From an uncultured Ignavibacteria bacterium (GTDB lineage Bacteria > Bacteroidota > Ignavibacteria > Tepidaquicellales > Tepidaquicellaceae), in assembly GCA_937974175.1 (NCBI GenBank), contig CALJIG010000014.1, positions 5,899 to 69,898 of the forward strand: DNA of 64,000 bases. The letters run 5' to 3'. Below, piece by piece: positions 26,384-34,926 of this stretch; position 1 is the first letter of the stretch, and every line of letters begins with the position of its first letter. The notes under the pieces were generated by a model. The model was not told where the DNA came from. It ran no database searches and worked only from the letters and a program-made list of their open reading frames with translations. The translations under genes and the position numbers were made by a program.

Positions 26384-27499
26384 TTATTTTTTTGTCTTCT
26401 TCTTTGTAACAGCTTTTTTAACCGGCGCAGCTTTTTTTACTACTGCTTTCTTTACAGATTTTGGAGAAGCTTTCTTTGTTACTTTTGCCGCACTTTTTTT
26501 AACAGGTGCTGCTTTTTTTACCGGTGCTGTTTTCTTTGCAGGAGATTTTTTAGCAGCAGGCTTAGCTGTTGAATTTTTCTTTGCTAATTTATCTAAAGCA
26601 TTCTTCACTGTGATACCCATATCGGCAGGGGATTCAACTGTTATAATTCCGCAGCTTTTCATTACAGATAGTTTTTCTTCTGCTGTTCCTTTACCGCCTG
26701 CAATGATTGCGCCTGCATGTCCCATTCTTCTTCCGGGAGGAGCAGTTCTTCCTGCGATAAATCCGATAACAGGCTTCTTAACATTTTTCTTAATATAATA
26801 AGCAGCTTCTTCTTCAGCGCTTCCGCCGATCTCGCCAATCATAATAATTGCATCCGTATCTTTATCTTCATTGAATAATTTTATTGCATCTATAAATCTT
26901 GTTCCGATTACAGGGTCGCCACCGATACCAATACAAGTCGACTGTCCTAAGCCTAAGGAAGTTAACTGGAATACTGCTTCGTATGTTAAAGTACCGCTTC
27001 TTGAAATAACTCCGACTCTTCCTTTTTTATGAATGAAGCCCGGCATTATACCTATCTTACATTCTCCGGGAGTAATAATTCCGGGACAGTTAGGTCCGAT
27101 AAATCTTACATTGCCGCCTGCATTATTTTTTTTCTGTACAAAATCATAAGCCTTAATCATATCCTTAGTAGGAATGCCTTCTGTGATACAGACGATTACA
27201 TGAATGCCTGCATCAGCCGCTTCGATGATTGCATCAGCTGCGAAAGGTGCAGGAACAAAAATTACCGATGCGTCTGCCCCGGTAGCTTTTACTGCATCTG
27301 CTACTGTATTGAAAACGGGGACAGGTCTTGTGAACATATCTTCGCCCTTGCCTGAGTATTCTGTGCCGCCTTTATTTGGTGTAACACCTGCGACTACGTT
27401 TGTTCCGTATGCAAGCATTTGTGAGCAGTGAAACGTTCCTTCACCGCCTGTAATTCCCTGTACTACTACTTTGGTTTTTTTATTGACTAATACGCTCAT
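26384..27499 (-). CDS. sucD: Succinyl-CoA synthetase alpha subunit with Lys/Ala/Pro tail
   Basis: Residues 1-305 are a normal SucD: CoA-site QGITGGEGTFHCSQM, GGTEYSGKG, IGPNCPGIITPGECKIG, SRSGTLTYE, and the phospho-histidine His261 in RRMGHAGAIIAGG. Residues 307-371 add a tail of about 65 residues made almost only of Lys, Ala, Pro, Val, Ser and Thr, with repeated KKAAPVKK units, like a histone-H1 or AlgP-type tail. Such a tail is not part of the enzyme and may bind nucleic acid or polyphosphate (inference). The beta subunit gene is not in the window. Confidence 0.93.
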   Translation of the reverse strand: MSVLVNKKTKVVVQGITGGEGTFHCSQMLAYGTNVVAGVTPNKGGTEYSGKGEDMFTRPVPVFNTVADAVKATGADASVIFVPAPFAADAIIEAADAGIHVIVCITEGIPTKDMIKAYDFVQKKNNAGGNVRFIGPNCPGIITPGECKIGIMPGFIHKKGRVGVISRSGTLTYEAVFQLTSLGLGQSTCIGIGGDPVIGTRFIDAIKLFNEDKDTDAIIMIGEIGGSAEEEAAYYIKKNVKKPVIGFIAGRTAPPGRRMGHAGAIIAGGKGTAEEKLSVMKSCGIITVESPADMGITVKNALDKLAKKNSTAKPAAKKSPAKKTAPVKKAAPVKKSAAKVTKKASPKSVKKAVVKKAAPVKKAVTKKKTKK

Positions 27500-27537
27500 T
27501 TATATAGTATAATTTTTTTAATTTTTGATTGGAGATA

Positions 27538-28218
27538 TTAATTCTTTTTTACTGTATTACTTTTTATTTTCCACTTTCCGTTTGCATCAGCAACAAGATT
27601 ATAGGTAACAGTCAAATCCGATTCAACTTCTTTGCTTTTTACTTTATCTGTTTTTTTTACTTTTACTTTCACAATTGCAGTTGAACCTTTTTGCGAAACT
27701 AGTTCAGGCTCGGTAAGCATTACAAACTTTTTTGTATTCTTATAGTTAGCTTTGAATTTATCCAGAGAGCTGCCATCCCAGACTTCATTTGCTTTCTTCA
27801 TATTTCCGTCGAAGCTTCCTTCTTCAGATACACCTCGCTTTATGAATTCAAGATAATCTTTTACTGAAGCCTTAGGGTCACTGAATTTTTTATTAAGCTC
27901 TTTTTCTTTTTCAGTGAACTTTTTCTTCTGTTCTTCTTTCTTTATCTGAGTTTTTGTTTTGGAAGTATCTTTTGTGATTGCCGATATAGAATCTTTTTTA
28001 ATTTCTTTTTTAACCGTATCCTGCAGACCTTGTTTTTTTAATTCTTCTTCTTTCAGCCTTAGAAATTCTTCTTTTTCCTTCAGCTCTTTTTCTTTATCGG
28101 AAGATGTTTCCTGCGGCGGGGGAATAAATGTCTGCGGCTGTTCTTCTTTTTTATTACAGCCTGCAATAATCAGCAACGAAAAAAATATCGCTGTAAATAA
28201 TAAATTCTTATTCATCAT
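27538..28218 (-). CDS. Lipoprotein with coiled coil and NTF2/DUF4878-like domain
   Basis: The lipobox LIIAGC places the mature Cys near residue 21. Next come a Pro/Gln linker, a Glu/Lys-rich coiled coil (about residues 42-110), and a compact domain starting ASVKDYLEFIKRGVSEEGSF and ending KWKIKSNTVKKN. This looks like the small alpha+beta domain of DUF4878-type lipoproteins. It is probably anchored to the inner leaflet of the outer membrane. The function is unknown. Confidence 0.75.
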   Translation of the reverse strand: MMNKNLLFTAIFFSLLIIAGCNKKEEQPQTFIPPPQETSSDKEKELKEKEEFLRLKEEELKKQGLQDTVKKEIKKDSISAITKDTSKTKTQIKKEEQKKKFTEKEKELNKKFSDPKASVKDYLEFIKRGVSEEGSFDGNMKKANEVWDGSSLDKFKANYKNTKKFVMLTEPELVSQKGSTAIVKVKVKKTDKVKSKEVESDLTVTYNLVADANGKWKIKSNTVKKN

Positions 28219-28392
28219 TTTATCAAAATTTATTCAAATTACCCTTTTCAAGTTTTATATTCAATTTAGAAAATTTAACAATTATTTTAATTTTTTCATC
28301 TTATTTTGCGGAAAAAAACATAGTCGTATGACTACTTTTTTTCTTTAATCTTATTATTATTTACACTATTTTACATACCAAGCAGGATAAAA

Positions 28393-30987
28393 ATGACCGG
28401 TAGTATAAGAAACAGAGTTGTAGTTCTATTAACAGTGGTAGTTGCGCTATTTATTGCGGGACTATTTATGTTAAACATTCTTGAAAAACAGAAAGTTGAT
28501 AGAATCTACGGCGATATCACAAAAGAAGGGGCTGAATATTATGACAAGGTAGTCTCTCTGAATAGCAAAGCTATGGAGAACGTTGCCGATTACAATATGA
28601 GCGTCTGGTCTGAGATGCAGCAATTCCTGAAAACACGCGACAGGGAATTTGCAAAAGAGAACATCGATTTCCTTCTCGGTAAAACTTATAATTATTCTGC
28701 TGCCTACGTTTACGATTTAAATCTCGATTTAATTTATTCGAACAGTTCTATAGACGGACCTTATAAAGAGTTTCCGCTTGCCAAAGAAAAACTAAAAGAT
28801 ATTTTCAGATACTCAAACACTCCAAGCTTTTTTGTAAACACTACAAAGGGCTTGATGGAAGTAAAAGCTGCATCGATACATAAGACAGGTGATAACGCGC
28901 GTAAGACTCCTGCCGAAGGTTATTTCCTTTTAGGAAAACTCTGGGATACAGATTACATGAACGGCCTTACCGACCTTACCGGTAACAGAACATCATTAGC
29001 AGAGATTGCCGGGGAAGATACAGTTGAATCAGTACAGAAGCTTGATAACGGCGTTATCAAAGTTTTCAAAATTATCAGAGACTACGAAAACAAACCGATT
29101 GCAAAAGTACAGATAACAGTTGATTCGCCTGTAGCGAAAGAGCTTTTAAAAACATCTACATTTTATTTTATACTCTACGTTGTATTTTCCATCATACTTA
29201 TAATTATACTTCTTCTTTCTTTATACGGCTGGGTTACCAGACCGCTTAATGCCGTATCAAAAAGTCTTATCACTGAAGATGTTACACAGCTTCAGCCTAT
29301 AAAGCTGCAGCATTCTGAGTTCAGCGAAATTGCAAAGCTTATAGAGGGCTTCTTTATACAGAAGAAAAAAATTGAGGATGAAGTAAAAGTAAGAAAAGAA
29401 ACTCAGGAAAGCCTGAAGCTATTCTCTCACTGTATTAAGAACTCACTTGATGCAGTTATCATCTGCGATATATCAGGGCATATTTTATACTATAATGAAA
29501 CCGCTTCGAATCTTTATCAGTATGGAATCGATGAACTAGTCAACAAACACATCTCAGTATTAAACGGCGATGAGCCTGAAGTATCCGAAACTGTGTTCAA
29601 ATCTCTTACAGAGCAGGGCGGATGGGTCGGTGAAAAATTCGAAAGAAAAAAAGACGGTTCCATTTTCCCTATATACATGACTGCCTCTCTTATCAAAAAC
29701 GATGAAGGAAAAATTATTGCTATCAGCGGAATAATAAGAGATATTACCACTAGAAGAAAACAGGATAAAGAGTTAATTGATTCTAAAGTCGCCGCTGAAA
29801 AAGCAAACAGGACTAAGAGTGAATTTCTTGCAATGATGTCCCACGAAATCAGAACTCCGATGAATGCAATTATCGGCTTCACTGAACTTCTTCTCGGAAG
29901 CAAACTTGATAAAGAACAGGCTGACTATATGAAGACTATCCGCCTCAGCGGAAATAATCTTCTTAATATTATAAATGACATTCTTGATTTCAGTAAAATT
30001 GAATCCGGCAAATTCGAGCTTGAAGATAAGCCGTTCAATTTGATAAAATGTGTTGATGATGTAATAAGCACATTAAGCATACGCGCCTCTGAAAAAGGCA
30101 TTAAGCTTTTAAGAGTGTTCGGTAAAAATACCCCTGAAATTGTTTCAAGTGATGAAGTCCGTATAAGACAGATTTTAATGAACCTAGTAGGTAACTCAAT
30201 TAAGTTTACCAACAGAGGTGAAGTAATTATAAAAGTTGATGCAGATTATTTATTCGATGAGAAAAAATGGCAGCTGAAATTCTGCGTCATCGATTCGGGA
30301 ATAGGTATTCCACCCGATAAAATTAATAAGCTGTTCAAACCATTCAGCCAGGTTGATTCATCCAATACCAGAAAGTTCGGCGGCACAGGACTCGGCCTTG
30401 TAATCTGTAAGCGCCTCTGTGAACTGATGGAAGGAAATATCTGGGTTGAAAGTATTGTAGGCAAAGGCTCCGTATTCTATTTTAATATTAATGCAAAAGC
30501 TACCGATGTAAAAACACATGAAGCTACAGAAAAGAAATCCAACGGCTATCAGAAAATGGATTATGTCTTCAGCGAAAAACATCCGCTGAAAATTCTGCTT
30601 GCTGAAGATAACCTTATCAATCAGAAGCTGATTGCAAAAGTGCTTGAACGTTTCGGATACAAAGCTGAGATAGTTTCAAACGGACAGCAGGTGCTTGATA
30701 AAATTGTTGAGACAAAATACGACCTTATTATTACTGACGTTCAGATGCCTGTAATGGACGGACTTGAAACAACGCTTGCCATACGAGCATTGCCCGATGA
30801 TGAATTCGATAACAGAAATTTATACATTGTTGCTTTGACTGCTTCAGCCCTTGAAGAAGAATACAATAAGTGTTTTGAGGTCGGTATGAATGATGTGATA
30901 CTTAAACCAATCGATATAGAGAAGCTATCGGATAGCCTTTCACGCGCATACGAAAAAATTCAGGAATACAGAGCTGAGAAGGTTTAA
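28393..30987 (+). CDS. Hybrid sensor histidine kinase (PAS-HisKA-HATPase-REC)
   Basis: An 864-residue membrane kinase. TM1 lies at about residues 8-28, a periplasmic sensor of ~225 residues follows, TM2 at about 255-280, then a HAMP-like linker (WVTRPLNAVSKSL). A PAS domain (SLDAVIICDISGHILYYNETA) precedes the kinase core with His484 in MMSHEIRTPMN, N-box NLVGNSIKF, G1 DSGIGIPP and G2 GGTGLGL. A receiver domain at the C-terminus has Asp782 in ITDVQMPVMDG. There is no adjacent response regulator, so phosphate probably passes to a remote Hpt protein or the REC domain acts alone. Confidence 0.95.
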   Translation: MTGSIRNRVVVLLTVVVALFIAGLFMLNILEKQKVDRIYGDITKEGAEYYDKVVSLNSKAMENVADYNMSVWSEMQQFLKTRDREFAKENIDFLLGKTYNYSAAYVYDLNLDLIYSNSSIDGPYKEFPLAKEKLKDIFRYSNTPSFFVNTTKGLMEVKAASIHKTGDNARKTPAEGYFLLGKLWDTDYMNGLTDLTGNRTSLAEIAGEDTVESVQKLDNGVIKVFKIIRDYENKPIAKVQITVDSPVAKELLKTSTFYFILYVVFSIILIIILLLSLYGWVTRPLNAVSKSLITEDVTQLQPIKLQHSEFSEIAKLIEGFFIQKKKIEDEVKVRKETQESLKLFSHCIKNSLDAVIICDISGHILYYNETASNLYQYGIDELVNKHISVLNGDEPEVSETVFKSLTEQGGWVGEKFERKKDGSIFPIYMTASLIKNDEGKIIAISGIIRDITTRRKQDKELIDSKVAAEKANRTKSEFLAMMSHEIRTPMNAIIGFTELLLGSKLDKEQADYMKTIRLSGNNLLNIINDILDFSKIESGKFELEDKPFNLIKCVDDVISTLSIRASEKGIKLLRVFGKNTPEIVSSDEVRIRQILMNLVGNSIKFTNRGEVIIKVDADYLFDEKKWQLKFCVIDSGIGIPPDKINKLFKPFSQVDSSNTRKFGGTGLGLVICKRLCELMEGNIWVESIVGKGSVFYFNINAKATDVKTHEATEKKSNGYQKMDYVFSEKHPLKILLAEDNLINQKLIAKVLERFGYKAEIVSNGQQVLDKIVETKYDLIITDVQMPVMDGLETTLAIRALPDDEFDNRNLYIVALTASALEEEYNKCFEVGMNDVILKPIDIEKLSDSLSRAYEKIQEYRAEKV

Positions 30988-30992
30988 TTCTA

Positions 30993-31091
30993 TCAGTGCT
31001 TCTTTTTCTCTTTTATAAACATCGGCACCATAGATATAAATAATATTACAGTCGATATAAGGAAAGATACAACTACTGCCGTTATACTCAT
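30993..31091 (-). CDS. Possible 32-residue membrane microprotein
   Basis: An ATG at 31091 opens a 32-codon frame that starts MSITAVVVSFLISTVILF, i.e. one hydrophobic helix, and ends in a basic tail KEKKKH. The composition and positive C-terminus look like a genuine single-pass peptide. It faces the kinase gene tail to tail, 5 bp from its stop. No clear ribosome-binding site is seen, so it may be chance. Confidence 0.4.
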   Translation of the reverse strand: MSITAVVVSFLISTVILFISMVPMFIKEKKKH

Positions 31092-31210
31092 TTCACGTTT
31101 TTAAGTTGTTATAAACTACTTCTATTAAATTACCTCAGTTCAGTTTTAAAATCCATTTAAAAATTTTGGTTTAGTACTTAGTAGCAAGTCGCAGGTAGAA
31201 CGTAGAAAGT

Positions 31211-31816
31211 AAGTTGCATTATTGTAACATTTTACTTTTTAACTTTTTCTCTATTTAAAAATTGAGATGTCACATTATTGTCACATTTTCTTTCTGTAGA
31301 CCTGACAGGTTTTCAATCCTGTCAGGTCTAATAATAATAGTAACATTATTGTCACATTTTATTCCTTGCCGTTGTTGGTCTCCTGACCAATCCGCCGTGG
31401 CGGATCAATCCTGTCAGGTCAGGTTCAATAGTCACATTATTGTCACATTTTTGACTTCCCCCTGCCCCCCTCCTTATAAAGCTATCAACTATCAAGTCCC
31501 GCTTTAGCGGGGGGAGGGGGAAATCGTTTCATAAAAATTATTGTAACATTATTGTAACATTTTATTTTACCTTATATGTCATTCCCGCGAAGGCGGGGGG
31601 TACCCTTTGGGTCATCCAGTCAGTTTAAATTAACATTATTGTCACATTTTGAATTGCCACGAGCTTTAGCTCGTGGATAAAAAAGCCACCAAAGAATGCC
31701 TTCAGGCAAATTCTAAATTGCCCTAAAGGGCATACCGAATCACTACATTAACCACGGCTTAAAAGCCGTGGCAATTGCAAGTGTTACATTGTAACATTAT
31801 TGTCACATTTTAATAT
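31211..31816. repeat. Repeat array C: second set of seven direct repeats with hairpin spacers
   Basis: Copies of the array-A repeat begin near 31212, 31268, 31339, 31430, 31542, 31630 and 31791, mostly as GTAACATTATTGTCACATTT or with C/A swaps. The intervals carry AGACCTGACAGG with its inverse (31298-31329), ATCCGCC/GGCGGAT (31390-31405), a CCCCGC/GCGGGG-type stem, a CCCGCGAAGGCGGG segment, CCACGAGCTTTAGCTCGTGG (31657-31676), and CCACGGCTTAAAAGCCGTGG (31752-31771), the last identical to 17182-17201. The 81-codon open frame across it is repeat-derived. Confidence 0.9.
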
Positions 31817-31824
31817 CACAGTAA

Positions 31825-31971
31825 CCCCGTCCTTTAGGATGGGGTTAGAAAAATAAAACAGATGCCCTTCAGGGCAGAACTGATTTTTGTTTGACCCTAA
31901 AGGGTATAACTTATGTTGCTTTTACCCCATCCTAAAGGATGGGGTTACTGCAGGGCGTATGCAATACGCCC
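31825..31971. repeat. Hairpin group after array C
   Basis: CCCCGTCCTTTAGGATGGGG is followed by GCCCTTCAGGGC (31864-31875), ACCCTAAAGGGT, and a second, inverted copy of the first element, CCCCATCCTAAAGGATGGGG (near 31924-31943). The two outer copies make a large inverted repeat of about 120 bp. GGGCGTATGCAATACGCCC (31953-31971) closes the group. From here to 32159 there is AT-rich sequence with no recognisable gene; the promoter of the next gene is presumably there. Confidence 0.8.
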
Positions 31972-32159
31972 CTACAATATATACCACAATATAATATCCG
32001 CCGCATAAACACAAAATGAAGTAAGTTTATTAGTATGTAGAAAAATTAGTTTCTCCCTATTAGTAGGGAAGAATTTTTTTCTTTGGCATAGTATTTTATA
32101 TCTGCCTTTATTTTTACAAGACTTAGTAATAAGTTTATAACAACTTTCCTCCAACAGCT

Positions 32160-33527
32160 ATGAGAAAGCTAAAACAATTAACATTCCTTTCCTTACTTTT
32201 TATAATCACCGTTGCGTTTAATTTTCAGGATAATCCTCCGTCTAACTGGTATCAGCAGTTTTTATCTATTCCGGGAAGTCAGCAAATAAATGATATGACA
32301 TTCTTAGATAGCTTAACGGGCTTCATAGTTACTTCAAGAAATGTTAATCCTGATACAGCAACTATTTTTAAAACTACTAATGGCGGTGATAACTGGAGTG
32401 TAGTTTATTCACAATCAAACAGAAGATTAAGCAGAGTAAAGTTTATAAATAATAATACAGGGTTTGTTTCCGGTGGGACAGGGACAGGCACGCCTCATTT
32501 ATACAAAACAACAAATCAGGGAATAAACTGGAATTTAATTCCTGTTACAACAGGAAATGCTTTTTGGGAAGATATGTCCGTTTTAAATGAAGACACAATT
32601 TGGTGTGTTGATAAAAATAGTTTGAACGGCGGAGTTTATAGGACAACCAATGGCGGTGGAAGTTGGCAGGTGCAGTACAGCGCAGGGAGTCAAAATCCCA
32701 CGAGGATTTATTTTGTTAATGGAAAAACGGGATTTATTTCCGATGAGACAAGCATTAATAAAGTAAGAATGACAACCAATAGCGGTATAAACTGGTCTGT
32801 GACATTAGATAGTATAAGTATAAAGGGAATTGGTTTTGTCGATAGTCTGACAGGTTGGATTTCTTTTTCAGAGAAAGTTTATAAAACAACAAATGGCGGT
32901 GTTAACTGGATAACTCAATATATTCCAAGCGGAAGTAATTTTATTTTTCCAAGCATAGTAAATATGTCTGTCTTAAACAAAGATACAATATTTGGTGGAG
33001 GCGGTTCTTATAACTACGGTGGAGGACAATTCAGAGGAGTAGTTTATAGAACAACTAATGGAGGAACCAACTGGCAATATCAAATTCCCGACTCTTCATT
33101 TCATATCGCAGGAGGATATTATCATCTTGAATTCACGGATGCGAAAAAAGGATGGGCTTATACAAATAATCGTGGTATCCATACGACTCTCGGTGGAGAT
33201 ACATCATTCTTAACGGAAGTAAAGCAAGTAAGTACAGAAATACCAAAGCAATATAGTCTTTTTCAAAATTACCCGAATCCTTTCAATCCTATTACTATAA
33301 TAAGCTTTGAAATCCAAAGACAGAGCTTCGTATCATTGAAGGTATATGATATACAGGGCAGGGAAATAGCAAATCTACTCAATCAGAATAAAAATGCAGG
33401 CAAATACAATGTAGGTTTTGATGCAAATCTTTACTATCTCACAAGCGGAATTTATTTCTACAGAATAGAAGTAAGTAATTCAAAAGAAAATTTTACACAA
33501 ACTAAAAAAATGATTTACTTAGCATAA
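32160..33527 (+). CDS. YCF48-like repeat protein with T9SS-type sorting domain
   Basis: Signal peptide (MRKLKQLTFLSLLFIITVAF), then about seven repeats of the BNR/YCF48 beta-propeller type, each ending like KTTNGGDNWSVVY or RTTNGGGSWQVQY. The last ~85 residues are a sorting domain: LFQNYPNPFNPITIISFEI, LKVYDIQGREIANLL, SGIYFYRIE and a basic end with KKMIYLA. It is predicted to be secreted by a type IX-like system and attached to the surface. The binding partner is unknown. A close paralogue follows 67 bp downstream. Confidence 0.88.
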   Translation: MRKLKQLTFLSLLFIITVAFNFQDNPPSNWYQQFLSIPGSQQINDMTFLDSLTGFIVTSRNVNPDTATIFKTTNGGDNWSVVYSQSNRRLSRVKFINNNTGFVSGGTGTGTPHLYKTTNQGINWNLIPVTTGNAFWEDMSVLNEDTIWCVDKNSLNGGVYRTTNGGGSWQVQYSAGSQNPTRIYFVNGKTGFISDETSINKVRMTTNSGINWSVTLDSISIKGIGFVDSLTGWISFSEKVYKTTNGGVNWITQYIPSGSNFIFPSIVNMSVLNKDTIFGGGGSYNYGGGQFRGVVYRTTNGGTNWQYQIPDSSFHIAGGYYHLEFTDAKKGWAYTNNRGIHTTLGGDTSFLTEVKQVSTEIPKQYSLFQNYPNPFNPITIISFEIQRQSFVSLKVYDIQGREIANLLNQNKNAGKYNVGFDANLYYLTSGIYFYRIEVSNSKENFTQTKKMIYLA

Positions 33528-33594
33528 GAGAAATTAAAATACATTTTCAGTTTTTCTATTTTTACTTACGTTTAGATTAATTATCACTACAGCT

Positions 33595-34926
33595 ATGAGA
33601 AAGATAAAACAAATAATATTCCTTTCTGTTATATTCATAATCACAGTTGCGTTTAATTTTCAGCATAATCCTCCGTCTAATTGGCATCAGCAGTTTGTAA
33701 ATCTAAACGGCGCTTCGATAAGAGATATAACCTTCACGGATAGTTTAACAGGATATATGGTAACAAGCATCGGAGGAAGCAACAGCTACATTTTCAAAAC
33801 TATAAACGGAGGAGATAACTGGGTTACAAAATATTTGCATACTCAGCCCTTTGTCAGAGTACAGTTTATAAACAGTAGTACAGGATTTACAAATGTTTTC
33901 AATAAAATATTTAAAACTACTAATGCAGGAGAAAATTGGAGTATCATAGATCTTCCCGGTATTTTTGGAGATGATATGTTTGTTTTGAATGAAGATACTA
34001 TATGGCTTGCAATGAGTGAATCATTAACAGGCGGTGTATTCCGCACCACCAATGGCGGGTTGAACTGGACACAGCAGTTAAGCGCCGGCAGCCAGAACCC
34101 CGATAAGATTTATATGTTCAATGCAAGGATAGGATTTATTTCAGAATACTCATTTCCCCCTACAAACGACAGCTTCCGAAAAACAACAAATGGAGGATTG
34201 AACTGGTTCAATGTAAGCAATGACGGATTTCAATACATGTATTTCCTTGACAGCTTAACAGGATGGAAAAGTACAGGCGATGCAGATTCATCAATGAAAA
34301 AAACCACTGACGGTGGTCTTACCTGGACTAAGCAACCACTTCTTCCAAGTTCAGGAACTGTAATCTCAGTAATTTCCAGATTCACTGTTTTAAATAAAGA
34401 TACTCTTTTTGGCGTAGGGGGGTTTATGTCTTTTGGCTCTAACGGTTATAGAGGAATATTGTACAGAACTACAAATGGAGGCAGCAATTGGTCATATCAG
34501 ATTCCCGATACAAGCATACACATAACGAGTTACGGATTTATACAATTTGTGAATAAGCGAATAGGATGGGCATACCACGTTTTGCAGGGAGGCATCCATA
34601 CCACCAACGGAGGTGATACAACATGGCTTACAAATGTAAAACAAATAAGTTCAGAAATACCTAAAGATTTTAAGCTGTATCAGAATTACCCTAATCCTTT
34701 CAATCCGCTAACGCAGATAAATTACGAATTACAAATTACGAATTACGTTACAATAAAAGTTTATGATTTAAACGGAAAAGAAATAACAACACTACACTCG
34801 GGCAAACAAGCTGCAGGGAGCTATTCAGTAGAATTTAACGCATCGAATTTTTCAACGGGAATATATTTCTATTCAATTCAAACAGAAAGCTTTAAAGAAA
34901 CAAAAAAAATGATTTTATTGAAATAA
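33595..34926 (+). CDS. YCF48-like repeat protein with T9SS-type sorting domain (paralogue)
   Basis: A tandem paralogue of the previous gene. It has the same signal peptide pattern (MRKIKQIIFLSVIFIITVAFNFQ), the same first motif NPPSNWHQQF, beta-propeller repeats (KTTNAGENWS, RTTNGGLNWTQQ, RTTNGGSNWSYQ) and a C-terminal NYPNPFNPLTQINYEL...KKMILLK domain. Both genes begin after CAGCT just before ATGAGAAAG, so the duplication includes the leader. The body has diverged more than the ends, as expected for surface proteins. Confidence 0.88.
   Translation: MRKIKQIIFLSVIFIITVAFNFQHNPPSNWHQQFVNLNGASIRDITFTDSLTGYMVTSIGGSNSYIFKTINGGDNWVTKYLHTQPFVRVQFINSSTGFTNVFNKIFKTTNAGENWSIIDLPGIFGDDMFVLNEDTIWLAMSESLTGGVFRTTNGGLNWTQQLSAGSQNPDKIYMFNARIGFISEYSFPPTNDSFRKTTNGGLNWFNVSNDGFQYMYFLDSLTGWKSTGDADSSMKKTTDGGLTWTKQPLLPSSGTVISVISRFTVLNKDTLFGVGGFMSFGSNGYRGILYRTTNGGSNWSYQIPDTSIHITSYGFIQFVNKRIGWAYHVLQGGIHTTNGGDTTWLTNVKQISSEIPKDFKLYQNYPNPFNPLTQINYELQITNYVTIKVYDLNGKEITTLHSGKQAAGSYSVEFNASNFSTGIYFYSIQTESFKETKKMILLK

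Noticed and set aside
31262..31507. 81-codon open frame in array C
   Set aside because: It is built from direct repeats and hairpins (ILLSHFIPC-type repeats arise from the repeat unit) and has no start context or protein-like composition.
31972..32154. 60-codon minus-strand frame upstream of the YCF48-like gene
   Set aside because: Lys/Cys-rich composition, no start signal, and it covers the probable promoter region of the plus-strand gene.
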